A stretch of 64,000 bases of DNA, taken from the NCBI GenBank assembly GCA_936432065.2, contig OW386290.2, forward strand, positions 130,060,677 through 130,124,676, written 5' to 3'. Made by a program: the position numbers and the translations under genes. Origin of the DNA: Rutpela maculata. Lineage: Eukaryota; Arthropoda; Insecta; Coleoptera; Cerambycidae. Below the pieces are notes generated by a model. That model did no database searches and was not told the origin of the DNA. It saw only the letters and a list, made by a program, of their open reading frames with translations. Below are positions 35,095-46,289 of this stretch, in pieces; the first letter of the stretch is position 1; the number at the start of each line of letters is the position of its first letter.

Positions 35095-36385
35095 TTTAAA
35101 AGTGGAAAAATAAAGTTAGCTTACACTAAAACTCTGTTTGACGTTTAAAACGTCAAACACGAAAACATGCACTCTGCCTTGGAAAAAATTGAACTGGCCC
35201 GTTCTTTATGAAAATTGCTAGTTCCTGATTGGTCAAATGTGCTTAGAATGAGATTATATTCATTATACGTTAGTTTGGAATAATGACTATTATTATTTGT
35301 TAATTGTTAAATGTAGAATGTAATGATCTTACGATAGTTGTGGATAAACTACGTTATCAAATAAAATAATATCCAATATTTTCCTGTCCCGGAACTTTTC
35401 CATCACTATTGACTAGCTTATAATGCTAATTTATGACAAATGAAGTAAACTGAAATGTTTAGCTCCAGCATTCATAATGGTCTCGGCCTCGGCCGTTCCA
35501 TTTTTAAATTAAATATATATTGTTGAGTGAGTCTATTCAGAATTATTGTACTGTGGACTTATTGCCAGTATCTGGTCGACTGGAAGCCGATGTGCAAATG
35601 GAAATAAGATTTTCCACGGGCTCCCTTCTTAAACTTTACCCTTCGCGTTTCGAGGCAGGTAGTTTTCAAGTATTTATGAAAAGATTTACGAATTTGCTGT
35701 TGTAAAGTTTTCCCCAACGTTTTGATTTATCATTGTCTTATTTATTTTTAGTTAAAATCTTTGTGAGTTTACTGAGCCGGGTTGAATATATATTTACTTG
35801 GCGCTGCCTGGCCTGTTTATTTACTTAGTTGATTATTAACTAAATGATTTGTCATTGGTAAAATCAAAAGTGCACACCCCGCAAGTTTCTTTATCCAATA
35901 TAAAAGTATAGGAAATAAAAAATTTGTCGTTAAATTCTGCATAAAAAACGCGAAGGCGTTTTTCGCGAAAACTGTTAGTCCTAAAAAAAAGTTTACATCC
36001 ACTTTATTCTTATTTCTCGCTTGCTATATTGGCCTTCGCAAATTCTCACATTTTATCGAAAAAAATCATATTTTCTATACTTTATAACTCGTCGATGTCA
36101 TAGTCTGTATCTCCACCAATAAATGGCGTTAGGCAGCATATGTCACCGGGGATTATATTAATTGAACAAAAGCTGCAAAATTACGCGCACAGTACATCTT
36201 GATGAGACCCGGTTTAATACACAAATTGTTGTTCAGTATGGTAGATAAATAACATTGATAATGTAGAAGAACTTACTACGAAATACCTTATTTACTAGGA
36301 TTAAAATAAATACAATAAAATGGTGCAATATCCTATCCAATAAATTATATAATTTGAAAGAGTAGCCTCCCCAATTCAGGGAAGG
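35095..36385. other. Spacer, nothing recognised
   Basis: AT-rich sequence without supported genes. Small open frames (35520-35705; 36002-35817 on the minus strand) have no recognisable features. Confidence 0.4.
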
Positions 36386-37427
36386 TAAATTTTACCAAAC
36401 AAATGAGAGCGTGCGCTAACAATCGATTTGGTATAGAAAAGATTTATGCAATTTCCATAGAATTTAATGCAAGTATTTAGGTTTATAATTATGGCTGACT
36501 GAAAATAACATAAAAATATTTTACTTAAAAAAAAATTGATTCGCTTGTGATTAGCTTTAAGGTTCTCGTTTGTGATTATATCATTCACAAGAATGGAGTT
36601 CAAAAGTGCGTTCAACTAATACATGAGTTGAATAACTTTCGGTCAGTCTCACGACTTACTGGTCCCCATGCAGACTCAATAAAGGGAATTTGACACGGCT
36701 TTGTTTCCGAGCGACTTTTTGGCAAAATAGTTTTTTGTCATATTTATGCACAAGACGGTTTTCTCTATAACTTTTTCATTTGGAAAGCCCTGCACTTCCT
36801 ACTATCGCTTTCTACTGATTATCCAACGCACTCGTCCTAATTACGAGCAGCTGCGCTGGGTGAATCTAAATTTGTTTTATGTGAGAAACCGGCCTTGTCC
36901 GTTTTTACTATTTTTTGCTAATAATTGCCTGTAGACGCTACGCGCCTTCGCCTCATTTGTCGGTTTCGTCCTTTTAGTACGTCGGATCGTTAAAATTATG
37001 TTCATTCTTTTGAACGATATTTACAATGACTGTATCTTCATTTCCATTGTCTTTTATGAAGAGATTAAAAAGTTGAAAATATTTTCAGTCCTTAGCAAAA
37101 GTATATTGTTTCTTTTTGCTTGGCCAAAAATTATACTTTTATTTTTGGTACATTTTTCCATGACCACAATATACTTTCATTCCCATGGCCTGGACCAAAA
37201 CATATTTTCCTAAGTGAAATTTCGATGTTTCTTCGAATTGTCACTTGTTTGTGAGTAACGTTTTAACGAACGTCTATAAGTCCTTTTGTGTTAGTTTTTA
37301 ACTCTGATGCCTTCCAAACTTATATGTTATGCTCAAAAATGTCTTTGGATGAATTTTTTTACCTAAGTCGAAGTTTCATTTTGGCTTCGACTCTAGGAGG
37401 TCGATTCTGGGAGGTTTTGCAATAACA
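36386..37427 (-). mobile_element. Old LTR remnant related to the 49-59 kb Ty3/gypsy element
   Basis: Collinear with the inner and terminal part of the intact LTR in plus-strand orientation: GAGAGCGTGCGCTAACAATC, ATGGCTGACTGAAA, CACAAG.CGGTTTTCTCTATAAC, GAGAAACCGGCCTTGT, CTTCGAATTGTCACTTG, AAAATGTCTTTGGATGAA and the end TTTTGCAATAACA at 37427 (the intact LTR ends TTCTACAACA). The first 600 bases of the LTR are missing, and the 76-bp repeats are largely lost. Much more diverged than the solo LTR, so it represents an older wave or a sister family. No target duplication can be read. Confidence 0.75.
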
Positions 37428-37690
37428 ATAGGGTTCTTCCTCTAGCTAACGTTAACTTACTATCCAAATTTCAATACAATCGGATCTTACTTTCATAAGT
37501 TATCATGCGTACAAGAAACGTGACGGACGGACGGACGGACGGACGGACGGACATTTTGAAGGTTGTTCAGAATTCGTTCACTAACATGATATGATAATTT
37601 TTTCTCTACGAGCGATATTTATTGATTTAGAAATGTGTCGATCAAATACATTATACTCTTCGTTTTTGCGAAGAGTATAATAACGGAGAA
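37428..37690. repeat. Dispersed repeat with GACG microsatellite and hairpin end
   Basis: Shares with 45217-45465 the blocks TCTTCCTCTAGCTAACGTTA, CAATCAAATCGGAC-like, GTGCGTACAA, GACATTTTGAAGGTTGTT and AGAAATG.GTCGATCAAAT. A GACG repeat runs over 37522-37552, and TATACTCTTCG is paired with CGAAGAGTATA at 37654-37681. It starts next to the end of the LTR remnant. Confidence 0.7.
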
Positions 37691-38299
37691 ACGGAAAATT
37701 TTTGGAGGAAAACATATAAGACATTTTTAAAAGTACTTGAAATGACCTTTAAAATTAGCTTTGGTAAAAGTCGTTAGCATAAAAACTAATGGAGTTATAA
37801 TGAAAATCTCGTTTTTTCGGAGAAAAAAATCAGCAATGAAACCAATGTCTTCATCGCAACAATTGAAATTGAACGTAATCCATTTACAATTTACTTTGTT
37901 TAAGTACTAGTAATATGTTCTGGAAGTTTGACCGGTTTGATTCAAATTTGACATGATTTTTAAGATTTATTAAAAAATTATCATTTTTTCACAATAATTC
38001 AAAAACTAAAGAAGATACGTAAAAAATGGTAGAGTACAAAAATTTAGGGTTTTTTTTACTGAAAATTACATATATTTTTTAGTTCTCTATGATAAAAATT
38101 AATTGAGATATCACCGTTATAAGTTTGCATTTGAGTGCGAGAACCACGTTCCTCAAGCCCTTTAATCTCAAAATTTCAAAAACGAAGGGTTCAAGGAAGT
38201 TCAACTTTAAAATTTCCTGCAAAATGGTTTTTGGAGCGATTGGATAGCTTAAAAATTAAGGTAAATTTATCGTTGAAAAACCAATTGGGAACAAAAATA
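37691..38299. other. Spacer, nothing recognised
   Basis: AT-rich sequence with insect-style non-coding words (for example TCAAATTTGACATG); no gene or paired repeat that I can see. Confidence 0.35.
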
Positions 38300-38523
38300 T
38301 TTGTCCAACTGATTGGGGATAGATTAATAATGAAGGATCTTTACTACCAATCAGAATGCTGAATATGCCTGCACCGGAAGAACTCCTCAAAATGATATTT
38401 TGTAACTGCAAAAAAGGATGCAGCGCAGCTTGTAGCTGCCGAAAGGTTGAACTTCTCTGTCCTCCAGTTACACATCAAGAGGAGCAGGTCGATAGTGATG
38501 ATAGTTCTTCTGATGATCGATAG
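38300..38523 (+). pseudogene. GCDT-family Cys-rich C-terminal tail, copy 4
   Basis: A plus-strand frame reads G, a stop in place of a residue of the WGW motif, then INNEGSLLPIRML and, from the ATG at 38361, MLNMPAPEELLKMIFCNCKK (38361-38420). It continues with GCSAACSCRKVELLC and ends in a Ser/Asp-rich tail with TAG at 38521-38523. This is the same PAPEELL...C-x-C-K...C-x-C-R-K pattern as the tails at 13.5, 20.3 and 29.9 kb, but the sequence differs enough to be a separate subfamily. The rest of the protein is missing upstream. Confidence 0.7.
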
Positions 38524-39060
38524 ATTTTCAATAATAAAACATGCTATTGTAATGTACATAAAATTTTTATTTTTCCCCTTTAAACTCATTTAATAATCAG
38601 TTTTTAATTTTGAGTAAACATGGTAGTTAATTTTGTGACGGGGGCAGTTTGTAAGGGATCATAAATTATATTATAAACAATGACGGGATTTTAATTCATT
38701 ATAAATTCACCGTTAAAACATTTCAAGCCTTTTTTTAATTTTCGTCATAAGAGGTGATTTGAAAAGGTCGAAACTTTGTAACACATCATATCAGAACATG
38801 AACTAATGTTTATTCTACGTATTTAAAGAAGATTTCAATCTATGTAATTCTTAAATCTATGGTTTTTAAATCAGAAATGGTAGTTTTCACCCCCAACAAA
38901 CAAAAAGCACACTTCAGAAACATATAACTTTTGAAGAGGAGGGTAAGATAAGCTTAATTACAAATTTTCATCAAAATAGATGTTATCCGAAAGAATTCTG
39001 AGGTAATTCCCTACCTTTACCATCAAACACTGAACTAATAAGATTTCGCATTTTAAAACG
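38524..39060. other. Spacer, nothing recognised
   Basis: AT-rich, non-coding as far as I can see. Confidence 0.35.
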
Positions 39061-39068
39061 TATACGAT

Positions 39069-39560
39069 CTAGGAAGAAAACAACAGCTTTGTTCTTGGAG
39101 CAGGCCAATAGAATAGAGAAGATTGCGAACGAGTCTGTAAATTAGGAACATAAAATCTAATATAACTAAGAATTACAGGACAATCAATTGTGGCATTTAA
39201 AATCTTAAAAAGAAATAAGAGAGATATATTACTATATATGATGTAAGTTAAGATCATTTGCGTCAAATGTATGTAATAAGTCATGTGGAAAATCTCTCGT
39301 TGTAAGTTCATGAAATTTTACACCAGACATTTAAGAAAGCTCTCTGAGGTTTTTAAAGCTAGACTTACGATTTTCATAACCGGGACTCCACACCACTGGA
39401 GCGAATTCAAGTCAAGACCTTACAAATGAATTGGAAAGAAGTTTTACTGAATTTTCGTTAAATTCCTTACAATTAAAATCCAACCGCGCGACAAGCGATA
39501 AAGAAACAATGGCAAATTGGATGTAAGGTTCTATTTAAAGCTTTAATTTACTACAGGAGT
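39069..39560 (-). pseudogene. LINE ORF2 C-terminal fragment
   Basis: Minus-strand frames, 5' to 3': VGF-L-NCKEFNE-like near 39510, NSFVRS, a stop, LEFAPVVWSPGYENRKSS (39450-39360), then LLFLFKILNATIDCPVILSY and YWPAPRTKLL (39240-39069). This is the same pattern (S-F-V-R-S-x-L-E-Y-x-x-x-V-W-S-P-G-Y ... K-I-x-x-x-x-D-C-P-x-I-L) as in the LINE at 61-63 kb, so it is an older relative. There are stops and frame breaks; the RT domain proper is absent. Confidence 0.75.
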
Positions 39561-40258
39561 AAAGAGGGTACCTGGTAATTGCGGGGAAAATTTTAAAAAG
39601 CGGTTGTTCGGAGCAAACAATTCTCATACAATAACTTGCTAATTAGTACATTTCATGTGTTACACAGGTTAGGTAATTCAATGTAACATGAACACACAAC
39701 AGATTTATCGAATGACTAGCTTTTACTTTATTCGTAATGCGATCGATGAATCTCTGACCGAAATAAAATTAAATTCATTTAATAAAGGCAGCGGTTAAAT
39801 ATTAGTTTTGTTTGGCTCTGCGATATAATTCGTTCAAATTTTCATGATTATGAGGGAATATATAATTTTTAATTTCGCATTGGTTGTGCGTTCCACATTC
39901 TTCGATGATTTCAATTAGTACAGTAAAATTAAAAGTTGACCCGGAACAAATTTGTAACAAGCTGATTTCTTCAGGACTGTATTCTATGACTAGCCAGGAG
40001 TCTCTGACTGAAAATCCTAAAAAATCCGCCGTGCAGAAATATAGAAAAAATGAGCCGCCATGTTCAAATTAGGCACTTTTTTCCTTTAATCGGTAATAGT
40101 CCGCACGGATGACACTTTAGGAAAAAAAAGTAAAGAGGCAACATTTTGAAAGAAAGAGCTAAGTTTTAATGTGATATAAAGTTTTTTGCAATCGGTTAAA
40201 TATTAGCAAAGTTACGGTTGTCAAAATGACAGATTTGTATAAAAAAGAATACTTCTTT
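39561..40258. other. Spacer, nothing recognised
   Basis: AT-rich; a 62-codon open frame at 39884-40072 has no recognisable content. Confidence 0.35.
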
Positions 40259-41136
40259 TACAATTAATTATTTTTATTTATTTGCTTTTATCATGATTAG
40301 AGAATATTATTTAGGTATTATGCAAATCACAACTTACACACTTTTTATTTATTATGAAAATACCTACTTTCTGTATATTGTTGACCTAATCTGGGCACGC
40401 TAATATACTAGTTAAGTAAATACTATAAAACACTCATTTTTGGAGAACCAATCAAAACAACTACTCTTCTAGCTAATACTGACGAAGTATTGAATTACAT
40501 GATGGGATTCTTAGCATTTTGAAGAAAAAAATATTGAAAATACTTAAATCATTTATTTACATTTAGTCATTCACACTTTTTTTTATTTAATATGGAATTA
40601 TCTACTTTCTGTATATTGGTACCTTAATCGGTCACGCTAATATACTACTTAGGAAAACACTTTAAAACACTCATTATTGGAAAACCAATCAAAACAACTA
40701 CTCTTCTAGCTAATACTGACGAAGTATTGAATTACATGATAGGATTCCTGGCATTTTAAGGCAAAAAAATATATTGAAGATACTTAAATTATTTATTGAA
40801 ATTCAGCCATTCACAAGAATTATTTAACCTTACATTCTATTTCAACTCTAGAAAAGTTGTACAAGTTTTTTCGAACTCGTTAGTTCTCATCAGTAGAGTA
40901 TAGAAACATTCATTCATTATCTACAAGCCTATTCTTGATTTATTTTTTACAATTAATCATTTTTATTTATTTGCTTTTATCACGATTAGAGAATATTATT
41001 TAGGTATTATGCAAATCACAACTTACACACTTTTTTATTTATTATGAAAATACCTAGGTTCTGTATATTGTTGCCCTAATCTGGGCACGCTAATATACTA
41101 GTTAGGTAAATACTTTAAAACACTCATTTTTGGAGT
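40259..41136 (+). repeat. Three spaced copies of a ~190-260-bp repeat
   Basis: Copies at about 40259-40522, 40556-40760 and 40945-41136, all in the same orientation, share TCTGTATATTG, GGGCACGCTAATATACTA and AAACACTCATTTTTGGAG; the first and third share the longer start TTTATTTATTTGCTTTTATC. The first two also share AACAACTACTCTTCTAGC and GACGAAGTATTGAATTACAT. The third stops abruptly at GGAG, where a GCDT-family fragment begins. Confidence 0.8.
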
Positions 41137-41342
41137 TTCAGGTCTCTGGATTAAGATTGTCGCCTAACCAGACTTGAATTTGCCAATACACTCTATAAGT
41201 ATGATATTTAGTGGCATCGAATGTTGGCGGAAGAACTGTTAGATCGAAGAGGTGGAAAATATTTTGCCTAGCAAAAATCTGATTATTCCTAACGAACCTG
41301 TAATCATTTAAACTATTAGTTTTTTTTACTGCCATACCATCT
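41137..41342 (-). pseudogene. GCDT-family central fragment, copy 5
   Basis: The minus-strand frame reads SLNDYRFVRN then LTVLPPTFDATKYHTYRVYW and QIQVWLGDNLNPET. That is the segment L-x-x-x-R-F ... L-P-P-T-x-x-x-x-x-x-H-x-x-R-V-Y-x-Q-I-Q-x-W-L-G which in relatives lies between the GCDT motif and the Cys-rich tail. The frame stops where relatives read W-G-W; the repeat copy at 40945-41136 abuts there, so the tail was lost with a junction. About 65 codons, one clean frame. Confidence 0.7.
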
Positions 41343-41394
41343 TAAAATAAATTCTTCCCCAATTATTGCAAGATGATTTGCTTCAGCAAAGTTT

Positions 41395-42560
41395 TTGAAA
41401 ATTAATAGGCTGTTCCTTAGTTCAGTATTATTTTCTAAAACTGAAAAAACTGTTTTTTGCCATTTTTATAGAATGCAGAGGTGGTATCGCATCCGAATAT
41501 GGTATGTGCAAATAAAGTATTTTTGTAGTACATTTTCACTTAGTTCGGAGCGTAACTTGCAGATATTCGTTATTTTATCAGATTTACCTCAATCATGTAC
41601 ACATTTTTTTTTATGTACAGATTCTCTGTCTGTAATTCAATCATTATCAAATTTAAACAAGGCGAATAGTATGAATACGTTTATTATAGAAATTATGTCT
41701 CTGCTGCAAAAAATGTATCAGGAAAATTATAATATTAAGTTTTTATGGGTGAAGGGGCATAGTGGTATCACTGGTAATGACAGAGCTGATCACATAGCAA
41801 AAAATCACAGAGATTTCCAATGCCAATACACACAGGAATATAATCCTACAGATGTGCTCCACATCATTAAAAGTAACTTAAATATTAAATGGAATGAAGC
41901 CTGGAAAATATATGGATCACGAAGCAAGACAATGTACTTCAAAATACAAAACACCGATCCTAAGCACGTATGGTAGGAAAATAGTCAAGCAAACAGAAAG
42001 ATGATAGCTACAATGGCGAGACTCAAATCAAATCATGGAAGATTTCCTGCGCACTTACATAAAATAGGCATCCTACAATGTCCTAATTGCATCTGTGGAG
42101 AATATGGAGATCTGAATCACATATGTTCTAACTGTAGAATCAACCAAACGCATATTGAATGGCTTTCCAATAAATTAAGAAGAAAAGAAATAGTAGACCC
42201 TACGTTGGCTTCCTTCTATATTAATTACAAACAATTTCTTTATTTTCAAATTGGTCATAGAGTTCTTGAATAAAATTAATGTAACAATATAAGTAGCATA
42301 TCAATTGGGGCAATTCTTAGCTTAGCTTCGTTTTTCCTACCGTCTAATCTGTGTTTAATAATAACCTAGTTATTCGTGGTCTACCTGTGTATGTCAAAAA
42401 ACGCCCTGAATGACCCCTGGCAAGAAGAATGTCTCCCTTGTCTTAAATCCTGGTTGTTGCACTGTTCTTAAGTTCCAGTTTCGTTGTGGCTAGGGAAAAA
42501 GGTCTAATAAAAACAAAAATAATAAAAAAAATATAATAAAAAAAATAAAAAAAAATTATA
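41395..42560 (+). pseudogene. LINE 3' fragment: RNase H, zinc tail and A-rich end
   Basis: Frame 41395-41976: CTDSLSVIQSL (RNase H second acidic motif, near 41615) and KFLWVKGHSGITGNDRADHI (third motif with the catalytic D, near 41735-41795). After a stop (TAG where a residue is expected), 42001-42273 gives MARLKSNHGRFPAHLHKIGI and CPNC.CGEYGDLNHICSNC, the C-terminal CCHC motif of I-type LINEs. It ends at TAA 42271-42273, followed by a 3' UTR and an A-rich tail at 42505-42560 that contains AATAAAAA-type units. The first catalytic D of RNase H and everything upstream are missing or unreadable. This is a 5'-truncated insertion, moderately old. Confidence 0.8.
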
Positions 42561-42820
42561 TGTATGTATGCAGAATATAATGCACATACGTGGCTAAAGG
42601 ACTAGTTTCCAAGGACAGAAATTCAGAGGAAAAAAAATATACATTTTTTGTTTTGTTATGCTCAATAAGTAACGTTATTAAGTCTGTACCTGGACCAACA
42701 ACTATAAACGGGTTACACATATCAGCTGAGCAATCAACAGCAGCTTTTACAATTAAATAATCAGCATCTGCATCCGCACATTTGACTGTGATATTATTTT
42801 GATTGAAATTTGATGTTAGA

Positions 42821-43917
42821 AGGCTTGTAACTCGTAATTCAGCGCTCGGCGGGGCATTAGTCCGGAGAATAGCTGTTGGTTGCAGTCTGGTTTCTTATTC
42901 CTTATATATTTAAGGAAACATGTAGAGGAGTTCGACAAAATATTTCACTAGTAAATATTCTGCCCTCTAGAAGCATATCTACTAACTGTGCCCATGTCAG
43001 GGCTACTGCTGTTTCGATTGTAATGGATATCAGCCGCTAGATGGAGCCTGTCATTTTTGTTGCATGTCGTGGTTTTATAAATCTCGTCATGTACCAAGAG
43101 TGAACAAATGCCTCGTTACAGCCGTCTCAGACCTACCTTGCACTGACGAGAGCCAATAGCTCGAAACTGCAGTCTGCAAGTGGTATGGGGTGGCTGGCAC
43201 GAGAGCTCCTTTGAATGGCAATAAGTCTTTCGGCTGGTGTCTATTATAATCGAAACTTAGCGTTTTGTGGCAATACATAGTTATTGTACTTAACGCGGCC
43301 AGGCTTGTAACTCGTAATTCAGCGCTCGGCGGGGCATTAGTCCGGAGAATAGCTGTTGGTTGCAGTCTGGTTTCTTATTCCTTATATATTTAAGGAAACA
43401 TGTAGAGGAGTTCGACAAAATATTTCACTAGTAAATATTCTGCCCTCTAGAAGCATATCTACTAACTGTGCCCATGTCAGGGCTACTGCTGTTTCGATTG
43501 TAATGGATATCAGCCGCTAGATGGAGCCTGTCATTTTTGTTGCATGTCGTGGTTTTATAAATCTCGTCATGTACCAAGAGTGAACAAATGCCTCGTTACA
43601 GCCGTCTCAGACCTACCTTGCACTGACGAGAGCCAATAGCTCGAAACTGCAGTCTGCAAGTGGTATGGGGTGGCTGGCACGAGAGCTCCTTTGAATGGCA
43701 ATAAGTCTTTCGGCTGGTGTCTATTATAATCGAAACTTAGCGTTTTGTGGCAATACATAGTTATTGTACTTAACGCGGCCAGGCTTGTAACTCGTAATTC
43801 AGCGCTCGGCGGGGCATTAGTCCGGAGAATAGCTGTTGGTTGCAGTCTGGTTTCTTATTCCTTATATATTTAAGGAAACATGTAGAGGAGTTCGACAAAA
43901 TATTTCACTAGTAAATA
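42821..43917. repeat. Exact 480-bp tandem duplication (2.3 units)
   Basis: Units at 42821-43300, 43301-43780 and a partial unit at 43781-43917. Each begins AGGCTTGTAACTCGTAATTC and contains GCGCTCGGCGGGGCATTAG, CTAGATGGAGCCTG and GCCAATAGCTCGAAACTGC. I see no difference between the two full units. The 63-codon minus-strand open frames at 43278-43087 and 43758-43567 are one frame repeated and have no known domain. GC content is higher than in the surroundings. The flank at 42600-42820 holds nothing I recognise. Confidence 0.95.
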
Positions 43918-45216
43918 ACCGGTATATGGTTTATTTCATATTTAAATAAACCATGTTTAATTAGTATTACCAACAAAAGTTTTTCTTGACTGTTGTTATA
44001 TTCTTACGGTGTTAAAATACAAAAAATACCCCTTTTTGAAAAGGGTATTTTTTGTCATTATAGTGGAGTAGAACTGAAATTTGTATGGAATTTCTTTACT
44101 ATAGCAATTTTGTTGCTGAAAATTTTTATAAATATTACAAGAAGTGCCATTTGTTTAAACAAAATGTTGTTTTTTCATAGATTTTCTTAAATATCTAGTT
44201 GCATAGTTATCACAATGAAGAAAAAACAGATTATTTATAACGAAATTGCGAAGAAAACTAGATTTATTCGAAATGTTTTAAGCAATTTGTTAAGTTACAA
44301 AAAATAGACACAATTGAGGGTGGCCATTTTAAAATATGTGATGATAACTTACAATTTTTTTTTTTTTGGTTTTTGTTGGGATCTGTATTACTTCCACGTC
44401 CAGTGGAAGTATAGTAACGACAAAAAAATTTTTAAAAATTTTTATTGTCCAAATAGGCTTAAAATGTCATGAAACGTCGAGATTTTAAGTTTGAGCGAAA
44501 ACAAAATTTCTGTCTGTCTGTCGGTCTGTCTGTAACTTTTTTTTGTGCGCACGTTTACTCTGGAACCGTTTAAGATATTGACTTGAAATTTGGTACACAT
44601 ATGTACTTTAACGAGATCTAGAACTAGATTATATTTTCATCTTGTTCCGTCGAAGGGTTGGGGGGTAAATTGGGGTAAATTTGGGGTAAATGGGTAAATC
44701 AAGCAGGTAAGAGTCCATGAAATTGGTATTTAGTATATATAAGAGAAGCTAAGGTCTCAAAAAAATTTTTGGCATTAGCCACCCCCATTACCACCCCCTC
44801 CTCCTTATTAAAGGGGATGAAAAAAAATTGTGATTTAGTGTATGTACAGGAACCAGAAACCTCAAAATATTTTTTTTACTTCATCCACCCCCCATTACCA
44901 CCCCCCTATCACCACCCCACCCCACTACCGATGTGGGGTATCGTTTTATGGGTTTTTGGGGTAGAGGATTGCAAATATTATATTATTAAAGTTCCATAAA
45001 CAATTATTTTCACATACAAAGTTTTTTCGTTGTGAGTGACTTGGATAGAGAATCTGGATGTGGAAGTAGTGATTCCCTTGGGCAGCGGTTTTTTTTTCTA
45101 AAACAGTATGCGTGAAAATCATAAAATTAAGAAATTATCCAGTATTTTACTGAAATTTTTTCTAAAAATATTTCATAACCTTCATATTTACTGATTGATA
45201 TTTTTCAAAACCGCAA
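43918..45216. other. Spacer with small hairpins and low-complexity tracts
   Basis: Small inverted repeats: TGGTTTATTT/AAATAAACCA at 43927-43953, ACAAAAAATACCCCTTTT/AAAAGGGTATTTTTTGT at 44019-44056, and CTTCCAC/GTGGAAG near 44394. A TCTG repeat lies at 44511-44532. Two copies of a CCACCCCCATTACCACCCC-type tract lie at about 44780 and 44885. No supported gene. Confidence 0.5.
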
Positions 45217-45465
45217 GGTTTCTTCCTCTAGCTAACGTTAACTTATTGTCCGAATTTCAATCAAATCGGACTTGCCTCTCTTAAGTTGACGTGCGTACAA
45301 AAGCATGGCGAACGGAGAGGCAGACTGACGGAAAGACGAAGGACATTTGAAAGTTGTTTAGGATTCTATGACTAAAACAATGACCTCTCTACAGGCAATA
45401 TTTACAGCTTTAGAAATGAGTGATCAAATGTAATTTTCGTACTTCAGAAAATTATAATAGGGAGT
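45217..45465. repeat. Dispersed repeat, second copy of 37428-37690
   Basis: Collinear with the copy at 37.4 kb in the same orientation through TCTTCCTCTAGCTAACGTTA, GTGCGTACAA, GACATTTGAAAGTTGTT and AGAAATGAGTGATCAAAT. The GACG tract is degenerate here (GACTGACGGAAAGACGAAGG). Confidence 0.65.
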
Positions 45466-45539
45466 ATGGAAAACATTTATATACCTAACATACATATTTT
45501 TCTTTTTTAGTTACTTGTATATTTAGCTTCTACATGGTA

Positions 45540-45890
45540 AAAACGGGGCGAGCGTAGAGGCGACTTCAATGTGAATATCAGTCGATATTCCGTTGAACCA
45601 ACGTCGAGCGCGGTTAGTACTTGAATGGGGTCCCATCTTGGGAAATACAGCGTTCTCGTCCCACCTTCTAGCGGCTTGTATATCAGTGTATACGCGAAAG
45701 ACGTAGTGGATATACCCATCCTTCGGAGGGGATGTAAAGCAGGCGGTCCCTTGTCTATTAAATGTTAGGCAAGTAAAAGATCCCTACTCTTCTTGAGGGA
45801 AGAGATTCGGCAAAATTTCCAGGTTGGGGGTAGCTCGTCTCCTGGCGTCGGTGAAAGGCCCTGGTAGCGGAAATAGGCCGACGTTAAATA
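45540..45890 (+). repeat. 5S rRNA-derived SINE (SINE3-like)
   Basis: The stretch 45602-45659 reads like the second half of a 5S rRNA gene: CGTCGAGCGCGGTTAGTACT, TGAATGGGGTCCCATCTTGG, GAAATACAGCGTTCTCG. This includes the internal control region that recruits RNA polymerase III. The first half (about 45560-45600) is more decayed. The 5S part is followed by a body with CCTTCGGAGGGGATGTAAAG and GGTCCCTTGTCTATTAAATG and ends near GGCCCTGGTAGCGG at about 45875, a non-5S sequence. A 5S head joined to an unrelated body is the definition of SINE3-type retroposons. A true 5S gene is excluded by the changes in the head. Confidence 0.65.
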
Positions 45891-46289
45891 GTTAAAAAAA
45901 AAAAATGGTAAAAAACATATCCATCGCTCTGAATTTTTAAACTTTAACGACGGGCACGTTATCGGAGAATCCTGAAATCTCCATATATCGAATTTCATGT
46001 AAATCTGCAAAAATACTGCAATGGGGAACTTGCCCATTTTTTTTAAATTTCATTAAAGTGTGTGTTTATGTATAATAACACGCCACACCGAATATCAGCT
46101 CTTAAATCGCAGTACTTACTTTGCAAAAAATAATTAAAGTTGAGCTCCTCGCCACTCCTCACGAAAAGCACTGTGACGTCAGATCGAGAGGGCTAGTCTC
46201 ACTTGGTGTCCCACAGATGGCGAACTTTAGCCGAGCGGTACGTCTTCACCCTAATTAATAGACTGGGCGGCGGTTGGCTTTGAGGCGTC

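Noticed and set aside
37428..37690. GACG tract as an origin or regulatory array
   Set aside because: The second copy at 45.2 kb has the tract degenerated; it behaves as a simple microsatellite within a dispersed repeat.
43087..43758. Repeated 63-codon frame in the 480-bp units
   Set aside because: Identical because the DNA is duplicated; no domain or start context, so no evidence for coding.
45602..45659. Functional 5S rRNA gene
   Set aside because: Only the second half is well matched, with several changes, and it is fused to a non-5S body.
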